The notes beneath the pieces were generated by a model. It had not been told where the DNA came from, made no database searches, and saw only the letters and a program-made list of their open reading frames with translations. Below, one piece after another: positions 9,936 to 21,544 of a stretch of 64,000 nt of DNA. The DNA comes from Cyprinodon diabolis (taxonomy: Eukaryota > Chordata > Actinopteri > Cyprinodontiformes > Cyprinodontidae), in NCBI GenBank assembly GCA_030533445.1, contig CM060076.1, forward strand, positions 12,626,501 to 12,690,500, in the 5' to 3' direction. Numbering within the stretch: the stretch's first letter is position 1; every line of letters starts with the position of its first letter. The position numbers and the translations under genes were made by a program.

Positions 9936-12289
9936 TTCTCTCCTTTGATCCCGTGTCCACTGGCCCATATTCCCGGCAACCAAATTGAGAATTTATGTGG
10001 GGACTGTCAACCTGCTTTTTTGTTTCACAGCAGTCCTCTTCACACTAAATCATGCCTGCAGCAAATGGCTTATCCGCGACATGGATCCAGCTGTTAGCTT
10101 TTTATGCATGGTTTTGTACAAGATTATGTTAGATGCTTTGACTGTACGGTATTTTTGCTTAAGTACAATTGGAGTATGTAAATGTCACTCAAAGGCATGT
10201 ACAGCATAAATGACCATTACACCACAATATGACTGTAAAGCACCATTCCTGAATCTAACAGCATCTGCTGAATAACTTTTAATAATATGAAAAATGTTTG
10301 GGAGAGAAAGCTGGATATATAAATCTCTAGCTCCTACTCAGAGCAAGCCAAAGCAGGAAAAAAACATTAGTTGCACCAGACAGAATTCTTTTAAGTGTTG
10401 GATAATTTTAGTGTAAGATGGTGGTCCACTTTTTGGATCTGCCTTTCCTTCTAACAGCATAGTAGGACACACATATATATATAAAAAAAATAATGCTGCT
10501 ACTAGGCATGTCCTGGTTTCATACCAGAATGTGTACATTCTGGTATGAAGAAGTCATGATTCCAAGCAGGGATATGATGGAGCATGATGATTCTCTAAAA
10601 CACAGGACCACTGCAATTTGCTCCCCAGTTTCCCCCATTGTCGCCAATTTCTACATGGAGAAGGTGTAGAACAGATCAATCAGTAGTTGTAGTAAGTCCC
10701 CATGACTGTCAGTGTTATGCGAGGTGAGGTAGGGTGTCTCAGTATTGTGCATTGTTTTCTTTTATGCAGCTGCTATCCCAAACTTTGGCATGTCATGGCC
10801 AATATGACCCTCCCACTGCTTAAATAATAGCTCCCCATAAGGAGTTATGTGGCTAAAAATTTTAATATGCATCCCCAAGCCATTCTCAGAGACAGCAGGC
10901 CTGCTTCAAATACTTCCCTTTATTAAAGAAAGTCAGGATTACCATAGAGATTTAGAAAAATATTTGTCTATAGCATATATATAGAAACATGCTTAACATA
11001 TCACCATAACTTATTCAACAGTTTCCTTTAAAATTAATGTATGTTCTGACAATCAAATAGAGGCTTGCTCGGTTTATGTGATGCCAAACATCAATCAAGC
11101 CAGAAGGTTTGTCAGTAACAGTCTTTAGCGATCCTAATTGGTCCAGAATTAGACTAGTACACATGGATATTTTATTTAGAAAAAATTTATCTAAGAAATG
11201 GATAAATACCTTTAGAGGGGAATATATGATTCAGACATGTTCAAAGAGTGCACTGGAAAAAAATCAAAATCTAGATAAGTCAGTTTTTATGACATCATAC
11301 ATAATTCGCTTTGTTTTAAAAAAATATATAAATAAAAATAATATAACCACGGATGTCTGGGGGACAGTGATTCGCCTACATGTTATGAATGCTGGCGTAC
11401 CATAAAGAATACATTATGAACAGTTTAGTTTGTGCCTTCAACTCATTGCCCATAGAAAGACGTTACTTGGATATAACTATCCGAATATCTTCGGAACAGC
11501 TCCAAATGACACAAAACTAATATGGATGAGTAGAACATTAAATAATAACGTAAGATCAAGTGGCCAATGAAAAAAAAAAACGGTGTTCCCCTTTAACTAT
11601 CAAGTATCACTCATATAAGGTCTCACTCGCAGCTGTGAAAGGCACCTTGACTGACAGTGGGGGTTTAAAAGAGAATGGGATGTCTTCCTCTGTCAAACGG
11701 AAAAGGAAATCAGTTGTTTCTATGGCAACACAGTGTGGCGCAGGCTAACATGACATTAAACATTTGCCCCTTTCATAAAACAAATATATACAATCAAATA
11801 AAACTATTTCAAAGAATATCTTCCATTTTGGGGATTAATTATGTTTTTTTTTTCATAGACTAACTTGTGATTTCTGTCAGTGTGATGAAGATGCAGCCAA
11901 CCAGTGGAATTTACATTTAGTAGAACGTGTTTCCCCTACCACCAGGCCACTGTTAAACCTACTGCCGAATTCCAACGAGCCTGCATCTCCATTCTCCCCA
12001 CTACCCTTATCTCCTCATGGTGTAACTTCTGGCCTAGACAATTTAAGGTGCACTAGCCTAAAATGGTCACAAATCACCACAAAACAGTGAAATTCATGAC
12101 AGTTTTGGTGGTCAAAAATCTGATTTTTGATGCAGTACTACAACTAGCTGAATTTGCAGTGAACACATTTTAAAAGATTATTTTTTGTACTCAAAGTATT
12201 GTAATCAATTCTGCGCTTTTACTGTATTTATTTATTTTAACCTTTGGATTTTAACCCCTTTATATTAGTTTATTCTTCAAATAACAAAA
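9936..12289. other. Non-coding sequence, one short perfect palindrome
   Basis: AT-rich, without recognised repeats except the hairpin at 10518-10549. The 98-codon frame at 11109-11405 is lysine- and asparagine-rich with no recognised domain, as expected for chance frames in AT-rich DNA. Confidence 0.5.
10518..10549. repeat. Perfect 14-bp inverted repeat with 4-base loop
   Basis: TTCATACCAGAATG is followed by TGTA and then its exact reverse complement CATTCTGGTATGAA. The next outward base pair does not match, so the hairpin is short and isolated. No element boundaries or promoter lie around it. Confidence 0.9.
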
Positions 12290-12620
12290 GCTTTGCAGGG
12301 GTGCATGTAGTGTCTATTTCCCTCAAAAAAACTCCTGGATCAGCTTTTCTGATTGGTTGATGTTCCGGTGCCCACTGGCTAAAGTTCAAATTTCTGAACT
12401 CCAGCGCTGAACGCTTGGATACCCAGACACTCTGTCGCTCCGACGGCTGAACGCTCTGACACCAGAACGCCAGGATGCGCTGCTGGACCTCTAGACGCCA
12501 TCCCTTATAGACGTTGCATGTAAATCAGATGCTTTGAAGCCCAAAATGCATTCTGTGTGAACGCTGTATTAGAATGCTTCAGACTGCTTCTGAACATTTT
12601 GAGGTTTTATGTACAGTCTC
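12290..12620. repeat. Unclassified GC-richer repeat-like block
   Basis: GC and CpG content rise clearly above the flanks. GCTGAACGCT occurs twice 40 bases apart (12406 and 12446) amid similar 'CCAGACAC/CCAGAACGCC' phrases, indicating internal degenerate duplication. It may be a non-autonomous DNA transposon fragment, but no ends or second copy were found. Confidence 0.35.
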
Positions 12621-13479
12621 ATGTATAAAATCCAATTCCTAATTACATGTCTAGAATTTAATATCTAACTTCTGTTTATTTCTGGCTGCATCTTTCCCTT
12701 TCAACCAAATAAATCATGTGGAGGTAATGTAGGAACAGAATATCCTGCTGCATAACCTTAACAGTACCTTCCCATTAGAGCAAAGATAATGGATTCACAC
12801 AATTTAAAAGTAATTTAAATAACACAAAGCTGAAAAAAGTAATATCTAAGAGGTATGAGGCACAAAAACAACCATCTCGGAAAAAAATCTCTGAAATTTC
12901 CAGCCTGAAAATAATCCTATTTGGTTTACTTTATTTCTAAAATTCAACTGAAAAGCTATAGAAAACCAGCTGTCAGGTTACAGTCCCAAATAGTCTTACT
13001 CGTCCCAAAATTCATAGCTATTTTTTCTTATAAGCTAATTTACTTATTCAAAATATAGTTTATTCCTTTAATTATTGTATGTAAATTGATAGAAAACCTG
13101 TTTTTGTCTTCGAAATGTGTTGAGAAACCACTTCTTCATCATAATCTCTATAAATATTTTTCCCGAGGACTGAAAGTTGTTGTTGAGATAGTTAAGACTC
13201 AACAAGCCTTACGGTGTCATTTTTTGCATCAGTGTATCCTTGACTTTCTTCTTGCTTTCTTCTTGTTTCTGCTAACAGCCAAAGTTATAATATTTCTAAA
13301 CAACCTTTCTGCACAATACTTAAAGTTTTTAAAGTTTTTGAAGTGATAATGCCTCCAGGTCTGGAGGCGGGATTTTCTGTTTTTGTAAACAAATTAAATA
13401 AAATGTTTTCTTCTCCTGCTTAATAAAAAATATTCTCTATATATATGATTTCCTCCAACATCATTACTGTGTAATATGA
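12621..13479. other. Non-coding sequence, nothing recognised
   Basis: AT-rich. A frame at 13086-13346 ends in a hydrophobic, leucine-rich stretch that reflects T-rich DNA rather than a recognisable membrane protein. Confidence 0.5.
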
Positions 13480-13690
13480 GGGCCAGCTGGTTATTGATAT
13501 CAGCTGACTAGAAGGTTCAGTGGCTGGGTTAATGAGGGTCAGAGCCAATGCTGGTTATCAGAAAGTTAAAAGGAGCGAGGTCCCAGTACATAATACGGTT
13601 AATTGGTGCTGTAATGGTTTGTAGCCTAAGGCAGCCCTCTTGTTGTAAAGGACATGAACCATTAAAGTGGCACAGAGTCTTAGTTCCTAT
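13480..13690. promoter_or_regulatory. Possible conserved non-coding element (weak)
   Basis: About 200 bases of balanced-composition, low-repeat sequence in AT-rich surroundings. It contains E-box-like CAGCTG cores, paired GATATCAGCTGAC phrases and homeodomain-type ATTA/TTAAT cores (GGTTAATTGG). No reading frame spans it. The call rests only on composition and motif density, so it is a guess. Confidence 0.2.
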
Positions 13691-14318
13691 ACTCGAAACA
13701 CAATAAGCAACTTTTAATTGTGGTTTCCCAATTTAGAAGGTCCTTGTTGGTTAAGGGCTCATTTCAGTTGTTTGATAACCTTTTAATAAAAGAGAAAGAT
13801 GTTATATAAAACAACATCTAATCTTAATTTACATTATCATGAAAAATGTTCCCTAAGACACCATTGTTAATTTTAATGCTATACTTGATTATGTAAGGTT
13901 TTCTTAAATTTTACATATTTAGGATATTCTTCAACAATATATGGAATAAAGTTGATAATGTAGGAATAACTCCATAGCCAGCTGACTGGCTGCCTGAAAA
14001 AACCCTTATTCACAAGCTCCATAGTCCGTTATGGATAGGTTCCCCCTGCATCTATTGTGAATACCTATTAAGTCTGTTTTTCATTGTGACAGAACAAAAT
14101 GCTAGTTAAAAATAAAACAAATGAGTCAGGCAGTCAATCAGACATAGAAAAGGTTAAGTGGGTCTAGTACGTTCCAAATGCATTGAGTGTATCCCTCACT
14201 AATAGGCCTGCTACCTTTACTGCTGCCTATGGAATATATACTTGTTCTTGAGTGCTATGGCCGGCTTAGGCCCATAACAGTAACGGGAGACCAACAGGTA
14301 AAGGGGTACAACTGAAAT
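13691..14318. other. Non-coding sequence, nothing recognised
   Basis: No recognisable repeat, frame or CpG cluster before the LTR-like element that begins at about 14319. Confidence 0.5.
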
Positions 14319-15051
14319 TGTCTTGATCTTGGCACTGATGGCTGGATCTGGCTCTTTTCTCCTATCTGCTTAGCTATTGTCATTCATCAGATTCACCTGT
14401 TCCTGCTCTCTATTTAAACTGCTTGTTTTCAGCCATCAGTGCTTGATAATTTGAGATGAGTGTGAGAGTGTTCTAGCTATCTGTGATTTTCTAAATTCCT
14501 GATCCTAACTATTCTATGTCCCTGGACTTCTTAATTTTGGTTGCTCCTGTTCTGCTCTTGTTCCTGATCTGTTTTCAGACTGTTACCTGGATTATGCCTG
14601 CTAACAACCTTGGACCTTTCTTCTGACCCCGGCTCAGATATCCCTTTGACGCCTCTTCTAACATCTGATCTTCTGGCTTGGAAGGCAGTTTCTGTTTCAA
14701 CTCCACCTTCGGATTATCCCTCCGGATTCTTCTGCTCATCTGTGTGCTCTGGCTTCTGCTTGTCGCTGCTCTGCTTCTCTCCTGGAACTCTTTAAGTGGC
14801 TCCGTCGCAAGCTACGGAGAAACAATACCTCCGAACTTCACCGCCCTTCTGGGCTCAGACTGTGCTTTACCAGATTACTGACTCACATGCTCATTACCAT
14901 TTACCGTCTGAGTTCTAAAGTCACTAACCTGAATGCCTGTCTCTATCCAAAGAACCTGTCCCTAGTGACGAGCTGCGGCACTGAGATTTCTTTAATAAAC
15001 TCTTGTTTTCAAATTACCCTGATCTGGGTCTTATGTTCTGAGATTCTGACA
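14319..15051 (+). mobile_element. LTR-like family A element (solo)
   Basis: It starts TGTCTTGATC and ends TTCTGACA, the TG...CA form of LTR ends. About 90 bases in, after a 'CACCTGTTCCTGCTC' phrase, lies the TATA-like CTATTTAAACTG. An AATAAA at about 14994 lies 57 bases before the end, as a polyadenylation signal in an LTR's R region would. Flanking bases GAAAT and GAAAG agree at four of five positions and might be a decayed target duplication. The layout and termini match the copies at 51537-52327 and 52321-53162. There is no internal retroviral-type coding region, so this is a solo LTR or a short non-autonomous element. Its exact superfamily (Gypsy or other) is not established. Confidence 0.6.
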
Positions 15052-16984
15052 GAAAGATGATTTAAAGGTAATGTAACAGAATTGATTGTGTCATGGGTCA
15101 AAGTTTTTTGTTGTTTCATTTTATTTTCTCTTTGTGCTAATGCATCCCAATGAATCTTAATATTTTACATGAGTTTACCTGTTTCCACTTCTAGTCATTA
15201 CTCTTATTGTTTAGACTCTGCTAGATTTCATGTTTTTCGCCCCCTTTTAATTCCGTGTTCATGGTATTTTTCAACCTGCTCAGCTACTTATTTGTTTTTT
15301 CTTTCTTTAATTTATTAATACCTTTTAGATCCTGTAGCTTATATGGCAGAAGCTTCCAGAGTTACTGTGTAAGGTAACCTTGAATTTGTGAGAAAAGAAA
15401 GTGCTCCAAAGCTTAAAACTCAAAATTAATCCTTTATTAAAATAAAATTCTGCAACAGCTTACTTTTAAGCATGTTTTGGTGGTTTGAAAGAGGGCTAAA
15501 ATGCTGCAAAGCCAGTCTCTTTATTGGAATAATCTAACAAGAAGAAAGTAAAACATTTATCTAGACCGCCGTGTTCACACTTATAGGGCTACTAAGAGAC
15601 AAAGAGTACTGTAAAGCAGAGCCGATATGTTTAAAGCACAATCCTTTGATTAACATTTCTCCTCTTCGTGTCATTACTATATTATTCCCAGCAGTACTGT
15701 GGAGCCATAGATAATGGATGAACAGTTTTCAGCTTCAATAAATGTCACAGTTCCAAATTGGGTTCCTGCAAGTAACTTTGCAGGGAACTGTAGAACAAAA
15801 CTTCTTTAACCAAACATACTTTCAGGCTGTAGCTGACTTAGATGTAGATTCCTTTCATTTTAAATTTTAGGAATGATGTAATAAGACATTGATTTTAGAC
15901 TTATTTAAATATGAATACTGTGCAATAATAATAAAGCACATTACTATTGTTTGGCTCATTAGGGACATTCAGTCATAGGTTTAAGATGGATTTGCTACTC
16001 TTAAAGCGCATGTTCTAAGGTACGAAAAAAAGCCATCTTAAATGAATTCTTTACATATCACAAATTAAGTTAACAATAATCATATTCTGTATTTAAAAAA
16101 AGTTTTGTTTGTAATTAAAAAATATTAGAATAGGTCGAACAGTTAATTTTGCAAACTTTAGAGAACTTATAATAAAAATGTGACTCAAAAACGAATTCTC
16201 CCACTGCTAGCTCTTTACCGCGTGTGGGTCCAATGTGCATGCCACGCTAGCACATCATGTACCTGCTGTACATTCTGCATTCAGACTGACACTTTGAGAA
16301 ATAGCATGTATAAAAAACATCATCATAATACAATGCAGTCATGAATGGGTCTAAAGAAGCCCATATTTGGTTTTTAAATTCAAACAAGACCTAATTCTGA
16401 ACTTGGATCCAGTTTTAGCTGGTCTACAAACTTCGGAATGTGAGATGCAAAAATAAGATAAGTCTAGATCTTTGTAAGAGGAGACAAATTCCTTTTCTTC
16501 TAAATTGTTGTGATTAATAGTAGGATGTGTAACTTTAATTTAAAATTTCTGTTTATCTTTGAAATTCAAACCCTGCTATGAGAGAATAATTCACTTGTGC
16601 ATTATTGAAAGCTATACAATTTTGTCAGATACGTAGTTTTAAGATGCTGAGCAATTTATCAGCATTAAAAGAAATCTAGCAGTGGTGACAAGCGATAGTG
16701 ACACAGTTAATGGTCTAAAAACTGACATTTCAGATACTCCATTAGCTTTAGTTAGTGATCCAAATGTGAAACCACCTGCCTGTTAATAATGTTCCAAAAA
16801 GGTCATTATCAAACCTGCCTGATCTGAGAGGCCAATACGGTTGAGTCTCTGCTCCAACTGTGTTTGATTTACCATGTGAGTTGCCTTAAATACCAACAAC
16901 TTCATACACCCAATATTCAAAAAGTACACATTACTTAATAATAATATTATTTAATTGATAATATTTATTGATAATATTTATGTA
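15052..16984. other. Non-coding sequence, nothing recognised
   Basis: AT-rich, no ORF of note and no recognised repeat family. A GC-richer patch at about 16200-16290 (CTAGCTCTTTACCGCGTGTG, GCATGCCACGCTAGCAC) contains a GCTAGC pair but no clear element. Confidence 0.5.
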
Positions 16985-17395
16985 ACATCATCAATGACCC
17001 TTCACACCGCCGCCATGGACTGTTCTCCCTTCTACCCTATGTGAAGAGTCTTCGCAGGATCCGCTGCAGGTCCAGCAGATTCTTCAACAGTTTCTTCCCC
17101 ACTGCCATCAGACTGCTGAACTGTTGAAAAAAACTCTAAATCATGTCACAAACTCTGCATCATACTGATAATACCAAATGAAAATACTGCATATTTGCAC
17201 CATATATATTATTGCTTTGAACTTCCATATCAATGCGTTTTTTGCACCATGTTTTTTTTCTCCCACACTGTTTACATTTGATCACTGCTGCACTTTATGG
17301 AATGGAAATGTCCATTTACTGTCTGAAAAGCTGTACTCGGCGAAATTTTGTTTTGTATACAAAATGACAACAAAAGTTATCTAAGTCTAAGCTAT
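16985..17395 (+). mobile_element. Non-LTR retrotransposon (LINE) 3' end
   Basis: The segment holds the end of a reverse transcriptase ORF (16993-17127) followed by an untranslated tail with GCACCATATAT, TTTGCACCATG and CTGCTGCACTTTATGG phrases, typical of the 3' UTRs of CR1/L2-clade LINEs in fish. Everything upstream of the last 44 codons is missing, the normal result of incomplete reverse transcription. The 3' boundary is approximate. Confidence 0.72.
16993..17127 (+). pseudogene. LINE reverse transcriptase ORF, C-terminal 44 codons
   Basis: The frame reads NDPSHRRHGLFSLLP..., then RRIRCRSSRFFNSFFP and TAIRLLNC before a TGA at 17125. Fish CR1/L2-type LINE proteins commonly end with an 'FxLLPSGRRYRSIRC' plus 'RFxNSFFPxAIRLLN' block, and this matches closely, with PYVKSLRR in place of PSGRRYR. 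There is no upstream frame, so it is a truncated copy and not a gene. The translation is short but distinctive. Confidence 0.75.
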
Positions 17396-17689
17396 GCAGT
17401 GATGGACAATAAATAACTAAGTAATGCACAAATACTTATTAGAAATAATTAATTGAACAAGATAAATGGAACCTGCTAGAGTACGAAATGAAACTGGTCA
17501 AGGAGGAAGGTAACACAATTGGCTAAATCAAGCAGCCTTTTAAAAAAATTAAAAAGAGCAATGCTGGGGATGATGCACATGGCAAAATTGGGGTGATCGA
17601 GCAAGAGAGCAACTGATGCTTGGAAATAACGATGCAATGATGACTGTGGTGATAACTGCAGTAATAAGCTTTGGCTGAGTGCTCTGTGC
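17396..17689. other. Non-coding sequence between LINE and minisatellite
   Basis: AT-rich with no recognised features. Minus-strand frames 17476-17751 and 17523-17897 read into the minisatellite and are by-products of its composition. Confidence 0.5.
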
Positions 17690-18310
17690 CCACCAGAACC
17701 ACAGACGAGCTCCACGCAACAATGAGCTGAGGATGCAAGCAGAGAACGCACTTCAACAATGAGCTAAAGACATAATATGCGATCCACAATGAGCTGAGGA
17801 TGTTGAGATGGGGACATGATGAGCTAGACTCAACCCGCAAGCTGCGATGAGCTATACTCAACCCACAAGGCACGATGACCGAAGACGGGACCTGCAAGCC
17901 GCGATGGTTAAGCGTGATATTTCAGTTGAGATGCGCACGCCATGATGTGGTAAGGGGTTCGCATGTCGGGTGTGGGCGCCATAAAGTGCATGCCACGATG
18001 GGTGAAAAGCACGATCCGTCTGCTGCAATGGGTATTGGGCGCCGTAATGCACCTGCCGGGACGTATGGAGAATACCATAAGTGCCTTTCGCAATGGATGG
18101 AGGGTGCCATAAGCACCTGCAGGGATGGATGGAGGGCGCTATAAGCGCCTGCCGCGATGGATGGAGGGCTCCATTATCGCCTGCAGCAATGGGAAAAGGG
18201 CACTATAATTGCCTGCCGCGACAGATGGAGGGCATCATAAGCGCATGAAGCAATGGGAAAAGGGCGTCATGAAGCTGTTGTCGAGATGGATGGATTATGG
18301 CGCCCGCTTT
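17690..18310. repeat. Degenerate minisatellite, 32-bp core period
   Basis: In the core the phrase 'GGAGGGCGCCATAAGCGCCTG' recurs in variant form, and its AGGG position falls at 18101, 18133, 18165, 18197, 18229 and 18261, exactly 32 bases apart. The same spacing extends back to about 18005. Upstream (17720-17940) related 'CAATGAGCTGAGGATG' units recur at 28-37 base intervals, suggesting an older, more diverged part of the array. Around twenty units in total. The array is rich in CpG and GC compared with its flanks and contains many GCGCC/GGCGC cores that could pair. Several short open frames exist on both strands but only because the unit lacks stops. Confidence 0.85.
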
Positions 18311-19367
18311 GATGGGCCATGTCTAACGTGGTGTAGAGATTCAGATAGAAACGATGCGCTGTGGTAATGCCTGTAACTAGGCTGGCATTAAGGCATCACA
18401 TGTTAATGATAATCTGTGATACTAGAAGCAGAGATTAATGAAGACAATGGGCCACATAATAACCAAGCACATGAAAGACGCAGCAGTCACATGATTAGCT
18501 TCCTTCGGTGTCATGAAGAAATTTTTCCAATCCTCGACGAGGCGGCGAATGAGCATTATTACCATTTACATGCGTTAAACACTAAACGACAGTAAAACAT
18601 GGTAAATTCTCCAAAGGAAAATCTGCAAAGACTCCATGAGGCTTGAGAATGACCCATGATTTAGTTTAAAGATGATAAATGTTCAGTGTCTGCCACAGGA
18701 TCAACATATCTTCACCTTGACTGCGCAGACGGAGACAAAAGGCCTATATGCCTCTTTAAAGAGAAGGCTGCAAGCTCAACTTATCATTCAGTGACAAGAC
18801 ATGCACTTGGTAGTTCACCCCATGTATGCGAGAAAGTGATGAGAAGACCTGATTGTTACGTGATAAGCAATGCCTAAATGCATGCATTTTTTTTATAGAC
18901 ACCACTGTCACAAATGTTTACCCAGCTGACAATTTTCACTTGATCCGCTTTAAACTGGTGAAATAAATTAGTTAACAGATTTTATTGACATATTGATGTT
19001 AGTCCAATTAAGGAATTCAGGGTTCAGTAACTTGAGATTTATTTATTTAATTTATAGATAATGCAGGATTAACCACTATTTAATTGGTCGACTGGGCAAG
19101 GACAGTTTTCATGCGGTTAGACCAAAGCATTATTATTCAAATATATTTGATATATTAGGTTCAAGTGATTTAATTGAAGTCAGTGACAATGGCTAAACAA
19201 CTTACTTTGCTTTATAACCATAAGTACTTCGGTTTCACTTTCCTTAAAAGTGGTGGGCGTGACAAGCATGAATTGTAATTTAATCAAAATGCACTGAAAG
19301 AAACAGCGCATCAAAATCTTTTTATTAATTTCTTTTTGAAATATCATCAGGAAATATTTAATTTTCC
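18311..19367. other. Non-coding sequence, nothing recognised
   Basis: No repeat family or coding frame. T-rich runs near 18888. Confidence 0.5.
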
Positions 19368-19415
19368 TTTGGGATTAATACAGTATTTTTTTTATTCCAT
19401 TGAATTGAATCTTTA
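19368..19415 (+). mobile_element. LINE 3' tail remnant
   Basis: AATTTTCCTTTGGGATTAAT followed by an A/T tail and ATTGAATTGAAT matches the short conserved 3' terminus (AATTTCC..GGGATTAATAAAGTAT plus short tandem repeats) of Rex/L2-like fish LINEs. Only the tail is evident. Confidence 0.5.
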
Positions 19416-21478
19416 TGCTGGGTAGCATTTATTTATGTTAATTTGCTGGGGGGTTCTGGAGTGTCACTGAGTTTATCTCTGTAAATTCTTGTATTAAAAC
19501 TCCAAATTGCACATGCCTAGATATTTTCTTGGAAATACAACATTTAAGGTATTCTTGGACTTTCTTCATTTCTTTAATATATGACATTGGCAATATATGA
19601 CCTTGAACTTAAACCAGACAATAATTTTAGGACTATTAGTTGGTAGTTATTTGCACAAGGCCCTTCACCAATGATGCATCTTAATCATTTTTCTTTTTTT
19701 TTATTGTCTGTTTGGAATTACAATCCCAAGAGAATTGAAACAGGTCTGGATGGTTGGACCAACAGTGCCTGTTTCCTGATTGAATCCTGGCTCCCAGAAC
19801 ATTTAGTTGCATCTGAGCCAGGGCCCATGATTTAGAGTGGATTTTAACGACTGAACAGCAGACACATGGAGGGTGAATCATCTGGATCTGTGGCGGTCTG
19901 CAACAAAATGAATGGCCTCACTACTGTCGAGCTAAAAGGGACCCAGTGATTGCAATGGACAGAGGAATAATCCTGGCAAGGAGCAACAATAGGATTTAGA
20001 GGTGCTTGTGTCAAAAAGTACAGGTATAGAGCAAAAACTGTTCACAGAAATGCCTTGTTGGTGTCAGCAGCAGACAAGGCACGGATCGTAAGGTTACACA
20101 TAAGGTCTCAGTATCTGAGAGATTTAATTAAAGAGCCATAGCATCCGCGCTTTTCCTTTCAACACTCGTCCTTGAACTCATGCAATGCCACAGAAATTAA
20201 TTAATAGACATTTTGAGCTGTAGGACTTTTCTCGACGTTAATTACCATTCATGGGTTGATCAACTGAGCTTTTCCGGATCTTTTAAATTTAATAAAGTAA
20301 ATGAAAAGTAATAGAACTACATTAGGCTTTCAATTATGCAAATTGTAGCAGTGTTTCAGCAAGACAATCCTGGGTTTGGTCCTTGACTCAGGATCGTTCT
20401 ACAGGGAATGTTCAAGCTCTCACAGTGCATCCAGGTCTTCTCTCTTGTACTTCAGCTAACTGCTACAAACCAAAAACATGACCACATTGTTTACTGATGT
20501 ATCTAAATTAGCCTTATGTTTAAGCTTGTGGGTTCATGGTTGTGTGTCTACAGTGTCCTATCCATTGTGACATGCCTTTCGCCCATAGACTAATGGAGAT
20601 AGGCACCAGCATGAGTGACCCTGATGGACAAGTGGTAAAAGATGAATGGATAGAAAAAAAATTAATAAATCACCAGTATATGATATTATGTTTTCATTCA
20701 ATTTTAAAATGGCATCAAAAAGTTCAAATATTGCTTTAAAAAAATAGACTTCTTCCAATTCCAAAAGCCTAGTCTTACACTTAATGGTCCTTTAAATCAG
20801 CCAAAGATCAAGACTTTATTACATATCCTAAATGGTGATCTTGTGGTTATTGGAAGAACAAAATGTAAACATTTCTAGCCACTATTGCTTGTATTTTATA
20901 TAATTACATTTGTGTTCTTTACAACTTCTCATTCTATGCATTCATATTACCTCAGGGGGTCAATGTCATCGCAATTTGTAATTTGATTTTATTTAAAATA
21001 TATGACATCACATAGAAGACATTGCTCTGTTGGCTAAATAAGCATTCCAGAGTTGCTGTTGTTTTTATTGTTATTTTTATGTTGTTGTTTTTTTGGACTG
21101 GAAAAAAAGCTAAATCTCCTCCCCAACACTTTCAGAGTCAAAACAGATACCAGGATAGAAAATGTTCCTCTTAAAAATTCTCTGGTAGTACAGTAGCCCA
21201 TATTACCCTGATATACCAGTGGTTCGTGTATTTTATACATACAGGATTTTGAGTAACAATCTTGCAGCATGCTATCAAAAGTGAACTGCTCCTACAATCT
21301 TTGCAATGCTCCTTCAGAGCCCCTCGTCGCTGGCATTAATTATTAAACATCTATTAATGTTAAATGTTTTCCCAAACACAGGAGGTATTCCATTTTGTTT
21401 TAGGTTATTAAAATCTGATACTATTGCTACAATCCTGCAAAACATTTTATTCTTGTTACAGTAGCTTAAATAGATTGC
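19416..21478. other. Non-coding sequence, nothing recognised
   Basis: AT-rich, no gene or repeat family recognised. Short frames at 20536-20764 on both strands overlap and are chance. Confidence 0.5.
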
Positions 21479-21544
21479 GGAAGGAAGGAAGGAAGGAAGG
21501 AAGGAAGGAAGGAAGGAAGGAAGGAAGGAAGGAAGGAAGGAAGG
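21479..21544. repeat. (GGAA)n microsatellite
   Basis: Sixteen or so pure GGAA/AAGG tetranucleotide units. GGAA is the core recognised by ETS transcription factors, but no regulatory role can be shown here. Confidence 0.97.

Noticed and set aside
17875..18144. 89-codon frame in the GC-rich block at 18 kb, considered as an exon
   Set aside because: The block is a tandem array with 32-bp period; 32 is not a multiple of three, so a repeated protein would not result and the openness is a by-product of composition.
17690..18310. CRISPR-like array
   Set aside because: Units are contiguous and degenerate with no unique spacers, and the DNA is vertebrate.
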